DNA from: Marsupella aquatica
Taxonomy: Eukaryota > Marchantiophyta
DNA length: 64,000 nt
Assembly: GCA_973895155.1 (NCBI GenBank)
Contig: OZ316891.1
Span: 19,406,001-19,470,000 of the forward strand
Direction of reading: 5' to 3'
Position numbers and translations under genes: made by a program. Below, one piece after another: positions 1-12,000 of this stretch (its first letter is position 1; each line of letters opens with the position of its first letter). Below the pieces are notes generated by a model. It was not told the origin of the DNA and did no database searches. It was given only the letters and a program-made list of their open reading frames with translations.

Positions 1-322
1 GTAGCGTTAATTCAGTTTTTGAGTCACATTCTCACATCTATGTATCAACTTCTGTCGACCACAGGAGTTTGAACGTGCCTACAGAAGTGCACTCTTTCAA
101 AAGCCGAACCTTATTCTAGGCTTCCACATTAAATTGATATGCACTCTTTCAAAGTCGAATCTTTTTCCTAGGCTTCCACAATATATTAATATTCCTTATA
201 GACGTCGATAGAGCATGTCACTCTGCAGGCAGCAGTTGTGGTGGTTGTTTGTTGTGGGTAAGCAACCAAGACAGAAGCAAGTGTTTCGAATTAACTGACC
301 AAAAGTCTGGTATGTCTGCTAG

Positions 323-2712
323 TGGCGGTGGGGTGCCGGGCAGCAATCGAGGGGATATACAAAATTGTCCACGGAGGTGCACATGACGCACACATCTCCA
401 GCTATGCACACTCCTCCTAAGCACACTCCTACTAAGCACACACCTACTAAGCACGGAATGGAACCATCACTGATGGCAAAGCTGTCAACAGCTATAGATG
501 TAACTCCTCGGGGCCATGAGGCTCAAAATGGAGCACTGGACCCATCCTCTAAGCAAAAGATAAGGCTTGGACAAGATCACACACTGTGGCAGGCTTGGAG
601 TACCCAGGATTATTGGTATGCTTCTTTGAGCTGGACTCATTATCTCCCATGTTGATAGTAATATTGTGAAGAAATGAGAATGCAATAGAACAATTGAGAT
701 TGTTGTTTGTGCTCTGCAAATGATTGTATTGAATGAATTCCGTTACAATTGAATCTAACTAAGTAGAGGATAATTGTCTAAGGAAGAACTAAGAAGTTAC
801 ACTACAAGTATGACGTTTACAATCACACACCTCCGTGATAGTAGGAAGGTGTCAGTTCATATCAGCAGATATGACTAGACGTGAGAAGATTTTGACCTCT
901 GTACCCATCTAGAGAGGGTGACTGCAGTTAATAATCAAGTGATTTGTGACGAAATGGATATCTACTGTCCACGTTGAAGGTCCAGGAAGCAATTTGTGAT
1001 GCATAGTGAGTAAAATTTGAAGTAGAGTTTCGTCGGATTTCATCGCAAAGAAATTCTTCATGTTTGTCTCGTGTCAGACTGTTATTGAATCATTTAGTGC
1101 ATGGATACGAATATCACAACAGTCTGAGATACCGGTCTGTTCTACGGAGTCTGTTCAATAGGAGATATTGACTGATGCTTGTACTTGCTACCTCTTGCAG
1201 GTTGCTTTTCTTTGCAATGGGTTGTGGCACTGGAAGTGGTCTCACTGCTATCAACAACCTAGCTCAGGTAACTTCAAGCTTGTAATGTGACACAGGACGT
1301 CAATGTGGCAAGAAATGCATACGCATGCTAAAGATATTCCGTTATTCTGTATGGAACTAATCAGTTGTCTCTACTGTGCAGATGGCTGAATCATTGGGTT
1401 CTAGGAGCATAGGAGCGTTTGTGGCACTTGTTAGTGTCTGGAATTTCCTGGGACGGATGGCTTCTGGGTATGATCATGTATTTCATTGTTTAGAAAGGAG
1501 TGTCTAGTATAGCGAGAAACCTCCTCAGGCTTTGAGTGGTCTTTTTTCCCGTTCCTTAATCCATTTTCTGATTTGGCTTATGCCTATTGGTTTCTATCCT
1601 TTTCTCCCAGGTATCTATCTGAATATTATATGAAGAACCATGGTACTCCCAGGCCTGTTTTCCTTTTGGCCGTGCAACTTGTTATGGCATGTGGCCACCT
1701 CCTCTTTGCATCGTCAGGTGAAATCAGCACTCTCTGTGGTCACTACTATTAAGAGATATTCAGTCAATGTGGGTTGGTTTTCTGCCCCATAATTGAGTAG
1801 AATGGGTCGCAGAAAGAATTATTTACCAGTTTAGAAGTTCCCCCATTCCCCGCCAACCATTTAGCTATGTGTTACTGCAAACATCTGCCTGAATGCCTAG
1901 ATTCTGAAGGGAGCGGTGTGTTCTTGTTGAAATTCTCACCGTTTGTCAATGATTGTCCTTTGTCAGTTCCCACAATGCTGTACGTTGCTTCCATACTGGT
2001 TGGACTCGCACATGGAGCCCATTGGACGCTCATGGTAGCCACCTCTTCAGAACTGTTCGGATTGCAAAACTTTGGTGCCCTGTATAACACCTTGAGGTAT
2101 GTGTTCCTTTCTATTCTTCAGATACAGTCGAATTGGGGAGTGCATGACACAGCCGTTGTTTCTGTCAAAATCTTGATTCCCAACAGAGAAGGTCCTCGTG
2201 TTTTGGTTTCCTGGTCACATGTGTTTCATCAGGTTTGCTTAAATAGAATTGCTTCTGACTGATTTCAGTGTTACATCTGTATGTGGAGCAGCATCTCATC
2301 TACTGTGGGATCTTACATCCTCTCGGTCAAACTTGCTGGCTATCTATACGACCGGCAGGTGGCGGCAGCTCAAGCACTAGCTTTGACTGCCGGGCAGGAT
2401 GTCATCAAATCTCACAAATGCGCGGGGCCAGATTGTTTTCGCTCTACCTTCTTGGTCATGGCTTGTGTATGTGGTTTGGGTTGCTTAGCACTTCTACACC
2501 TTACAGCACGCACCCGCAAGGTTTATCATAGCATGTACAAACTACAGCAAGGAAAGGATTCTCTCGGTGATAATTTTGAGATTAACGATAACGTACCCCT
2601 ACTGTCCAAAGATTCAAGTAACGAGGAAGGAGTTCTCTCTGACAGCACGGCATACACTGCCCACACTGTTTCTGATGCTCATCTTCGTCATAGTACACCG
2701 GGCCGTGCATAA
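323..2712 (+). CDS. NFD4/nodulin-like major facilitator transporter, 3' part
   Basis: This is a multi-membrane-spanning transporter of the plant nodulin-like/NUCLEAR FUSION DEFECTIVE 4 branch of the major facilitator superfamily; the substrate is unknown. Exons seen: about 323-615 (its 5' acceptor is uncertain), 1201-1267, 1382-1467, 1611-1717, 1967-2096 and 2289-2712. All junction phases agree and the last exon ends in TAA at 2710-2712. Family blocks are visible: the GQDHTLWQAWSTQDYW segment, then FFAMGCGTGSGLTAINNLAQ in the second exon, GAHWTLMVATSSELFGLQNF followed by GALYNTL in the fifth, and GSYILSVKLAGYLYDRQ in the sixth. The final exon adds a last hydrophobic span and a cytosolic tail of about 60 residues. 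The last acceptor used (AG at 2287-2288) is weak, but the stronger-looking AG at 2267-2268 would break the frame. The N-terminal half lies beyond the left edge. Confidence 0.85.
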
Positions 2713-3603
2713 GATGGGTAGAGCCCAAATGGTAGAGTCTAGACTAATGTCAGGGGACTGATGTCGTTGAGCCTGCTACTCGTTGGAGGTTGTTGATTCC
2801 GCTAAGAAGGGACCCGAAGTTACTTATTGCCGGGAAACAAAGTAGTGTGCCGCAGATGGAGTACAAGGGTGACCAGCCTGAGTAGGAGATTTGGATGCGG
2901 GGACAACGGTTCTAGTTACGCTGAGTATAGTCGGTTGGCTATAGTCCTCGACTTGCCACGTGATCTCCTACTATCAGGAATGTGCTGTGGATAGTTGAGT
3001 GAAGTGCCAGGACTTTGATCCAGTCTAATAGCTGGTTGAATCGTTTCACTAGGGAGCCGGTACCAAAGGATGTACATATTTAGCTGAATAGAATAGTCCA
3101 AGGACCAGCTTCAATTTGGCCTCATTGCACATTGGAATTTACAACAGATTGCTCTTGTCCAAGTCATTGATGGGCACTGGTCTTCATCTACAATTTTCCG
3201 TCCTCTAGATGTAATAGAAGACGGACCTGTTACTCTTTGAAAATTTGCTTCAGTCAACAAAGATTTTCGTTCCAGCGACGAAATGAATGCTACTGTTAGA
3301 TGTGGTACCAACCAATTCGAGTCATGAATCACGGAAGACTGAAAGGTCACGACGAATGAATGATCATGTCCAATGTGATGCCAACAATTTGGTGCATGGA
3401 CTATGGAAGTGTGAAAGAACACGACGAGACAAATGATAATGTCCAACGTGATGCCAATAATTTTGATTCATGGATCATGGGAGATTGAAAGTAGGGTCAA
3501 CTTTAGTTTTCAGGGTGGGACGCGGTGTGATGTCGACAAGAATGTCTCATTAGAGGTACATCACCTGGTTTTTCCTATTAAAGAGAGAATAGACCGATGT
3601 CAC
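2713..3603. other. Spacer between MFS gene and RSPH3
   Basis: No convincing gene. This is the convergent 3' space of the transporter (+) and RSPH3 (-). It holds a short imperfect tandem repeat at about 3325-3495. The small open frames on both strands show no family signature. Confidence 0.5.
3325..3495. repeat. Imperfect 73-bp tandem repeat
   Basis: A unit containing ATGTCCAAYGTGATGCCAA and a purine-rich CATGGAYYAYGG...GA stretch occurs about 2.3 times, with the matching blocks at 3362 and 3435. The copies differ at many positions, so the duplication is old. Confidence 0.55.
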
Positions 3604-6600
3604 TCAAGATGGAGCTGGTGGCCTGAGTTGCTCCAGCATCACATCTACCAGGTGAGTGGCTTCCTCTGCTAAGTTGATTGCTCCAGCAACAGATTCTGTT
3701 GTCATTTCTCCTAGTAAGTTCGCAGCAGTGTAATGTCTGACCTCCTGTGTTTGCTCGGCATCGTGAGTAGCACATACTGTTGGCCCTTCTACTGTTCGGA
3801 TCATGTTTCCGAACATATCTTCTGCCTCAATAATGTCATCTATGCGATCCAAATCCAGATCTTCAGTTTCGCCTGTGTCTGGGAGGGCTTCCTCCACAGG
3901 GAGCAAGACCCCGTCAACCTGTAATCAGTCAGAACAAAAGTTAATGTCTCGTGCCGGCCTTGTTTAGTCCAGGTAATGAATGTGCAGCAACCACAAAAGG
4001 TCACAGACATCTCGAGATTGTTTTACTCATCTCTTCTTGACCACAGTTGACGGCATTGTAAAGCTGAGGATCGTTCTCAAGGAGTACTTCCGGTCGCTTC
4101 TCAACCAGATGCCAACTGACCTGGGTCTCTATTAACTCCCTTAATAACATTTCCTTGATGAATTTGCGATGTGGTAGTGTCGACTTCCCCGACTAAATGT
4201 ATACTTTCGCAAGTTAGATTTTCGGGTCTGTTGACAAGATTGTCTGGACCTAATCTTCATCTAGCTTTGATCTCTGAGCGAGCGGTATATATCAACGAAT
4301 GTGCAGGGGAATTGGGAAAACCAACATTCTAATTGACTGGGGCCGAGCCTGATTATGACTACTGGGCTTTCGGTGATGGCATAGGCAATTTCGGTTTGAC
4401 GATCCAATAAGTAGCCGACGCTGAAAGTTTCTTCCGACGTAGAGAAATGGCACTAGTCCAAGAGTGACCAAGACCGAATGTCTTTCTTCTTCGACGGCTA
4501 TGTTATGATCTGATGCTGTGGTTGTCTTACCATGTAGCTAAGGGTGAAACGTGATCTAATGATATCTTCAATATGAGTCCAAACTCCTTCCAGCATTGAT
4601 GGTATAAATATTGTCTCGATCTGCACAATCAAAGAGAAGCACTTGTTTAACCAGTTCGGAGCACTTGATTTTATTTTAGATCGACTGTAGTTGTAGTTAC
4701 GACAGGCAGAACCCGGAGCAGATCCTACAAGACCACAAAAAGCATAGTATAGGGACAGAAAGGATAGGAATCCAACCTCTCTTTGTCTAGGATCAAAGAA
4801 CCAGCCTTTTCTTCGAAGGTCCTCCATCACCTCCTCTTTCAATTCGTGGATATAGTGCCTTGTGAACACTTCTGCCTCAAGCTGAATAACCCAGGGAATC
4901 GACCCAAAGTCAGACGAGGATGGCCATAACGTTATGTATAGGTCAGTCTACTTTCCGCGCTCTTTAGCTCTTAACTGCCATGCGAAATCCCTCTGATGAA
5001 ATTGAGTTTGCAAGCGGGCCAGAGAACCGATTTCACGTTGATGTTTTGGGGGAGTTGAGAATCCAAGCCAGTTATTTAATGCAAAAAGCGATTTCTGAGT
5101 TGGCTATGACGATAGGTCCGGTTATTCTGTCAATTCCGAGAGGGTCCAGCTGGACCTCGTCTCAAAACGAGCTCTACACAATACTCTAAAGCTGGAACGA
5201 GCATTGGTTAGAGAAGAACCCGTTCTCGCAATCTCTTCTCTTCCATCAGCCGTTTTTTCTCCTGCTCCTTTCGCCTTTCTTTCTCTTCGATAGCCCTCTT
5301 GTGGGCAGCCTCCAGTTGTTCAGCTGCTACCATCTCCGCAATTCGAAGCTGCTCAAAACGATCCTGTAATCGAAGTCCAGATAGTTGATTGGGTTTGGAG
5401 TTAGAATCAGAGAAACTCGGCAAAATTGAAAAGCTTTCGAAAATTGAAAATGTTTTTTTTTTTGCCTCGAAAAAACTCATTGAACTACATCCAAAAGTTC
5501 AGCATACAACAAGGACGGCCGACAGAGGGGGTAGGCACCCGGGTGGACCAAAGGAAAATTGGAAACTTGAGACCTATTCATGTCAAGAATTTTCCGAATT
5601 TAGTTGAGATAGTCTCCACTCAAATTATGAGACAATTTTTTGGGTAACACTTCGAGATGACAATAAAAGTCTGTAAGATTTGTTGGCTTCTGTGTTAAGG
5701 GAAAACTGGAGGGAGATTTCCGACAACTACTCGATCTGCTACCCATCGAAGCTCGAGACCCCATTCTATGCATGTCGAGAATCTCCATCAGTACTGCTCT
5801 GGATAGTATGAAGTACTAATGGCAGGGCACCTTAGTCCACTGACAAACCAATTTACCTTCTGTATCTTTTGAGGATCATATTTTACAAATCCGGGGAATC
5901 CCTAAAAGTTGTGGTGCACGCCAATGAATCCCTTCTCGAATTGAAAAACAAATTCAGGCTGTTAAACCTTATCCTCTGAACGGTTCTTCTCAAGTTTTCA
6001 AAAGCATGAAGTACCTGGTGCATCCGAATATGAGCCAGCTGGTGGTCTTCCATAACCTCCATGACCGCTTGCTCTATAGTCTGTCCACACAGAACCTCCA
6101 GCATTGCTTCCACCTCCATATCGAAGTCAAAGAGATCACCTTCATAGATCTGCCGATTGCCCCAAAGGCAGATATCAGAGCAGTAACCAAGCATCAACCT
6201 TTTGATATCAGTTCTTCATACGTCAGTGTACTCCATTGCCAGATAGAGTGCTTAACTTACACATGGCCTCAAGCAAGGAGAACTTTTTTACCTGCGTCCA
6301 CTTATCCGGTCCTGACTTCCAGGGAATGAACAGAGGAGTTGCAGGGCGATCGAGAAATGGGTCTGTTTGAGTGTCCGCATCGAAATCCGGGATCTTCTCA
6401 GTGAGCTCCTCCAGATACACATCTGTCTGCAGGCATCCATCCACAGATCACACTTGTTACAGTGTGACTCCACTGAAGTCACACTGTCAACCATGCTGAT
6501 CAACTCACAGTTCAGTCATTGGTGCTTACTTTCATTACCATCTAAATTCTCGTCCATCTCTCAGACTGTCGTTCGAGTATTTCCGGAAAATGGTATTATA

Positions 6601-7829
6601 CATGATTGTTCTTCTTAATTTCATTAGTGTTATTGTGAAGTCGAGATGCATATCCGAAACTAGGAGAAGGTCGAAGAGTTTTCTTTACAAATCCCTCCAG
6701 AATTAAAAATTGTAATGTGGTAAAGCTTAAATTTAGTTCCTCAAAGGAATCAAGACTGTCTTAATCATTTGCGCTGCATATTACCAATCTCGCGCCCATT
6801 CGATGAAGCATGGATGAGTAATATAGTCCTTTCCTTAGAGCCAATACAGTTACAAGTGACATGAATTTCGACAGAAGTTGTAGTGATCCCAGAACTTTAC
6901 AGCAGAATTTAGTGTCATAAAAGATTATATCCTCCGTAAATTGTCAAAACAATTAGGAAGAATCCTATGATGTCACTCCTCGAAATCCTCCGTCAGTAAG
7001 TCTCAATTGGCTCCTGTTTTGGGGATTCATTAAATCATTATGGTTGCTATAGGAGCTCATTTTTATGTCCAGGAATAAATATTTCCGCTCACTCTCGGAA
7101 GTAATAATCAGACACAGGAACGGCCAGAAAGTCTCACCTGAATGTCACAATGTTTTCGACCTTTGATGGGTGCAGGCTCGTCAGAGTAACGCACGTTGTT
7201 GGGCTTCTTCATCCTCGACAAGACCGGCCTCCGAGGGGCCGACCATGGTTCTTCGGGAGGCTGCATCATAGACACCAAGTGAAAACCCAGAAACTGCCAG
7301 CTATTCCTACTTTTCTCGTCAGGTCACCAGCCAAATTGTAGCTTCAAACAACAACCACGAGTACACTTTGAAGACTTTCTCTTTGTAATTATGGAGGAAA
7401 CTAGACTAGACTAGAAGAAAAAGAGCAGAAAGAATTGAAGATCTTAAGGCCAATCTTTCTGCAGTTGGGTTGTCCGATCACGTCAGTGTTGAGTGCCAAC
7501 AGGCAAATTCCCGATCAACTTCACGACTTGAACAAGACTCGCGCGCGAATCAATTTTGGATAAGAGTGGAACAGTACCTCCTTAGGCTTATGGGGAAATT
7601 GCGATCCCCGGACAACCCGGGGATCGAACATAAGATTGCGCATGGGCTCGCGCAATTTAGGCTGAGTGTTGGCATTGATATTCTCTTGCTGGGGCCCGGC
7701 GGGGTCATAGTGGTCTTTCAGCTCCTGCTTCTTGTCCGCAACTGGCGCTCCCGGTTGCGCTTTGTTGGTCGATTTGTTGAAGCCGAGGCTCCCGAACCTA
7801 TTGCTCCGAATGCTCGTGCGCCCCGGCAT
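3604..7829 (-). CDS. RSPH3: Radial spoke protein 3 (RSPH3/RSP3), axonemal scaffold
   Basis: RSP3 is the dimeric backbone of the axonemal radial spoke; it docks the spoke to the doublet and carries the amphipathic helix that binds RIIa-type spoke proteins. Nine exons (on -): 7829-7578, 7260-7138, 6426-6292, 6149-6015, 5363-5220, 4881-4777, 4620-4531, 4153-4121 and 3918-3604, giving 443 residues (the Chlamydomonas protein is a little over 500). All eight introns fall in phase 0. Family blocks: LMFDPRVVRG (exon 1), GRKHCDIQ|TDVYLEELTEKI (exons 2/3), DTQTDPFLDRPATPLFIP (exon 3), GDLFDFDMEVEAMLEVL and the helix TIEQAVMEVMEDHQLAHI (exon 4), a charged EEKERRKEQEKKRL coil (exon 5), and RRKGWFFDP (exon 6). 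The exon 5 donor (CGG|GTTCTT) and the 33-nt exon 8 are the weakest parts of the model. The acidic C-terminal tail (exon 9) is lineage-specific. It is transcribed away from IFT74. Confidence 0.92.
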
Positions 7830-8601
7830 TCTTGCTCAATTGCTATGTCGCTCACCTTTCCTCTGCTTCTCAAACAAGTCTATCGGAATTTCTGCAAGTA
7901 GCGAGGGATAGAAACCTTTCTCAACACAAAAGCGAACGGCACATCAGAAGCAGCTATCCGAAGCTGATAGAGTGAAGAACTTGGGCTCGTGCGTGAGAAG
8001 GATCTCGGAGGGAGGTCGACGATTGGATTGAGTTTCACATTTCTGGTGTTGGAAAAACAGGATTAGATTGAGTTTTACTGTTTTTCTGCTGAGGTTGTAA
8101 GTGGTTACGCATGATCACATCCGCGTGAAAAGAGGAGAGAATATGGCAAACAACCTGCGAAACGAGTTGAACTTGGGTTTCCAACGAGTTGATAGGGTTT
8201 CCAAGTGGACTTGGTGGTGTAAGTACTTGGGAGGGCGAAAATAAGAGGGCTGTACGAGGGAGGGAGTAGTGTCGAGAGACGATGAAGATAGACTTTTTAG
8301 GGATCCAATAGACTAACTCTAACAATTTCAGAATCTAATTGTTTGAGTTGGAGAGGTGTGAAGAGTGAAAGCAGAGGAGATGGAGAGATTGCCTTTGTGA
8401 CCGACGATCTGGATAATCTGAAGACTTGCGTATAGAAAGCGAGTGGCTTCTGATTGAGAGATGGATCACACCTTGTGAGACCTGTTTCTTTTTGAAACTA
8501 ATAAATGAAATTGCGCTCATCATTAGGAGGACCAAACCCCAGATAGCGAAGGGCATTGAATCGATTCAGTCAAATTCCGAAAGTATCACCATCGAATGGA
8601 G

Positions 8602-9470
8602 TTACATCACTACAGCAGGGACTGACGAGAGCCTTAATCTATTAGGATTCGCCGCCAAGATAGCAAGGACAATCTCCTCTCTATGCCAGAGGGATACAGA
8701 GAATCCAATTGAAGAGCCCCGATAGACGTGAATATGGAGATTGCTCATATGACAACAACATGATGTTCTTCGTTGTTTAAGGATATCCTCACCCACCTTC
8801 TGAAGAACACAGTAGTCGTAGTTATGAGTCGTTCCTCCCCATCTCTGGCCAAGCTTCACCAAGCGCAAAATTGGTCAGGACCTCACCAAATCTCTCGATT
8901 CCGGGGCTTGGCTCCCGAGTCTCATAGATGCACAGGGCCTCTGAACATCTCCATAGTTGGGAACTGCCAAAATCTCGCTCATTAGCCGTGTGTCACTTTT
9001 ATGAATCTCTTTCTCCTTTATGAATGTCATTCTATGATTTGTTTTCCGTGACGTAACTCTTGGCCTCGTGCATTACTCTGTCACCAGTATCTTTGTGCTC
9101 GTTGATGCACGGAACTCCGGCACTTTCTCGGTATCGCTCGTTCATGCTGGTGGCGATCTGGTGAGAGATGGGAACAAAATGTGAAGCACATCAAGACATT
9201 TTCCTCTGTGGTTGTACTAAGACAGCTAAAGTTGCAAAGAAATCCAGACTCGCTCTATTGCTCGAAAATTAGGTGAACATATTCTGCGTTGATCCAATTT
9301 CCTTCGTCAAGCCGGCGTTCAATTTCACAGGAAGTACAAAATTTAAACGTTTGCTCAGTTTCCCTTCCCCTCGTCAGAATGTCTTCAGCCGTCGCTCTCG
9401 CGGTCAGGTCTCCCAAACCGCATATAGTAGTATAGAGTGAAATAAGAAACATCCGAAAGTTGAAGCCACC
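8602..9470 (-). other. Unresolved coding-like stretch
   Basis: Several minus-strand open segments read like protein rather than noise. One, around 8985-9160, follows a good CTCACCAG acceptor and contains SMNERYRESAGVPCINEH. A second, about 8865-9040, contains EIHKSDTRLMSEILAVPNYG. A third, about 9280-9430, contains LTARATAEDILTRGRETE. The polar, helix-prone composition would suit a tetratricopeptide-like protein, but I recognise no family and could not join the pieces in one frame with convincing introns. It may be a decayed gene or a gene whose exons I cannot assemble. Confidence 0.22.
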
Positions 9471-9721
9471 TTCGTGTTTTGTCAAGAGCGTGACGGACAG
9501 CTTGTTCCGATTCTCAGGCTGACACTTGTCCGGACTTGCTCATTTGAGAATCTATTGAATCTGATGAATGCTACCAACTGAAAGAACGCATCGATCGAAC
9601 TCCCCAGCAAACAACGAAGGCCTAGTCCGCTGTTCACAACCGCTGTAGACAATTATCACTGTGTCCGTGGGAGCCAAATTGAAGGCCCCCATGGCCAGGC
9701 AGTGGCAATTTCGAGAATCGA

Positions 9722-9769
9722 CACGGGATTTTGTCAATGCTCTGTCACGGGATTTTGTCAATGCTCTGT
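9722..9769. repeat. Perfect 24-bp tandem duplication
   Basis: The 24-mer CACGGGATTTTGTCAATGCT plus CTGT occurs twice in direct succession, starting at 9722 and 9746. The identity suggests a recent slip. Nothing around it is clearly coding. Confidence 0.8.
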
Positions 9770-10075
9770 CTCTGGCTCGTTCCCATTGCGTAACTGTCAT
9801 TTACCACTTGTCTGGATCTTCACACCTAAGTTCGGGGAAATTATTCACTGTGGATCCACATGATGATTTGAAGTGGACAAAACTTGATACTACTGGCGGT
9901 TCATTCCTCGGTCAAAAGCTTAAATTGCGGTATCACACTTTAGAGGCCCATGCGGCCGTTTTCTTGAAGAAAACCAAACGGTGAGGGGACGAGTAGTTGA
10001 ATTGTACCGTAGATAAGTCTTAACAGAACATGGGTCACGGGTCCATTGCATTATCGTACTGTAGTTGGATTGCAA

Positions 10076-10237
10076 AGTTACTGTACTCTACTGCCGTTTC
10101 CGCGTTCCAATGGGTCACTTCTCTTAAAAAGTTACTGTACTCTACTGCCGTTTCCGCGTTCCAATGGGTCACTTCTCTTAAAAAGTTACTGTACTCTACT
10201 GCCGTTTCCGCGTTCCAATGGGTCACTTCTCTTAAAA
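10076..10237. repeat. Three perfect 54-bp tandem repeats
   Basis: The 54-bp unit begins at 10076, 10130 and 10184, and a further 5 bases of it follow the third copy. The copies look identical. Because 54 is a multiple of three and the unit has no stop in several frames, repetitive open frames appear on both strands; these are by-products, not evidence of a gene. Confidence 0.9.
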
Positions 10238-10947
10238 AGTTAAACTGCAATGTATGCTACCTTGTTTAAATCTCTTAAGATCACTTCCTCAATTCAATAG
10301 TTGACGTGATAGCAATTGGTCTATAGGCTTTTTGTAAACCCTTTCCATTTCAACAAGTGCAGTCATGCGTGATTATTTTGCTCTTTATGTCCCGGAATGA
10401 TGATGCTCTAAACCTTCATGAAGCAAAACGGTCCCGTGATGCACGTGCAGCTTGTTGGAATGTTGTTAACCGCTTCGTCCTCCCTAGCGAGCCTGGCTTG
10501 AAGCTGTTGTGTACGTAATGTGCTTGTCCACCGCACAAAGATCAAGTTAGGGTTGATAATTTTGGCCTCGAAACGGAGAAAGGGATTTCCAGGTCCAGGA
10601 CTCCATTCAAAACAATCATCCTGCAGCGTCAGTGCGACTTCTCGAAGGAATTGATCCAGACTGCGCCCACAGAATGGACAGAAGTGCAGAAAAGAAATCG
10701 TAACAGGAGCATTGACAGACCTGCATGGACTTTGCCCCTGAATATGACTCCAGAGAGACTACATTTCACGGTCCAGGTGCCAAAAGCACATTCGAATTAG
10801 AGACTTCGAGGTCGAAAATAACGTGATTGACACGCAGAGATCGACGTCCAAAATCAAAGCTCAGGCGACCAAAGAGAGGACAGTTAATGTTGACATCTCC
10901 AGTGGTGGAACTTCCTGCGGGAAACTACGGATCAATTGAAGCTTTGG

Positions 10948-12000
10948 GCGTATTCCACGTTTCCGGCGGAGATAACATCTCTCGCGTAGTCGGCGTCTAT
11001 TCTTAAGAGTGATAGAGAGAAAAACTTCGATATGTTCAGTGAATTTCCGGAGGAAAACTGGAGAACAATCTCACCCCAGGCGATCGGAGAGAGCGTAGAC
11101 GGAATGTACCGTTTCCAGTGGAGTTCACACATCTCCCCGCGAAGTCGGTGACTATTCTCACCAGTGCGATCGAGAAAGGAAATTTTCGATATAGTGCTGG
11201 TTCCGCGCGGCGTACACGCAGCAGCGGCAGTGGAGATCGCTGCTGACGGGCACGACGATGAATGATTTGCACGCTTGTGGGAACCAGAAACATATTTAAA
11301 CAAGATCGAGAATTCAAGGTTGACAAGAAACAAATCGACACGTAGAGATCGAATTGCATAATTGAAGCTCAGCCGACCAAGTAGAGCGGAGTTAAATCGA
11401 CACGTAGAGATCGAATTGCATGATTGAAGCTCAGCCGACCAAGTAGAGCGGAGTTAAACCGCCACTGTCACTAGGGAGTTCGCGTACCAGAACTCGCCAT
11501 ATTTTCCTTCAATTGTGGAGGCTGGCATCGTAGAGAAGGACACTGACAGCAGCATTTTCCTTCAATTGTGGAGGACGCTGGTATCGTAGAGGACGACACT
11601 CACTGCAATGTGACTAAGTGGGAAAATCTCCTTCGAACAGTGAGATCCAGAAAGCGAACATTCGATAGAGCAGTGGAATTTGGAATTTCCGGAGAGAGAC
11701 CAGACCGGAGAATGATGATCTCGACGTCGATGGCGAAGCGAGGCCTACACGCAGCAGCGGCAGCAGAGGTGGCACCGAAGAAGGCGACACTGACTGGAAT
11801 GTGCAAAAATGGGAGCATCTCCACGCAAGAGTGAGATCGGGAAAACAAAAATTCGATAGAGCAGAGGAATTTGCAATTTCCGGAGAGAGAGAGAGAGAGC
11901 AGACCAGAGAATTATGATGTCGACATCGATGGCGAGGCGAGGCCTTCACGCTGCAACGGCAGCAGAGGTGCTGATGGGCACCAACACGTCGATGAATTGT
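10948..12000. repeat. Diverged tandem copies of the IFT74 leader/exon 1 start
   Basis: Related blocks recur in the same orientation at about 10948, 11100, 11605 and 11800. Each has a CATCTC/AATCTC box, a GTGA or GTCG motif, GATCSRGAAAR, then an ATTCGATA (or TTCGATA) box. After the last three come GAATTTSSAATTTCCGGAG and/or an exon-1-like stretch (ACACGCAGCAGCGGCAG near 11215 and 11750, against the true exon near 11948). The final copy runs into the IFT74 start codon at 11914, so the gene's leader is the end of an old tandem array. Confidence 0.55.
11335..11459. repeat. 62-bp tandem duplication
   Basis: Two nearly identical 62-bp units start with TCGACACGTAGAGATCGAAT at 11335 and 11397. A more diverged relative lies at about 10830-10880 (ACACGCAGAGATCGACGTCC). 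It lies upstream of IFT74. Confidence 0.85.

Larger units (their letters stand above)
7830..11913. other. Bidirectional spacer between RSPH3 and IFT74
   Basis: About 4.1 kb separates the two flagellar start codons. It contains an unresolved coding-like stretch on the minus strand (8.6-9.5 kb), a duplicated 24-mer (9722-9769), a perfect 54-bp triplication (10076-10237), a 62-bp duplication (11335-11459), and diverged tandem copies of the sequence in front of and inside IFT74 exon 1 (10948-12000). No transcription factor site was recognised with confidence. Confidence 0.5.

Noticed and set aside
10030-10269. Repetitive open frames on both strands
   Set aside because: They come from the 54-bp perfect repeat, whose length is a multiple of three; no start context or family match.
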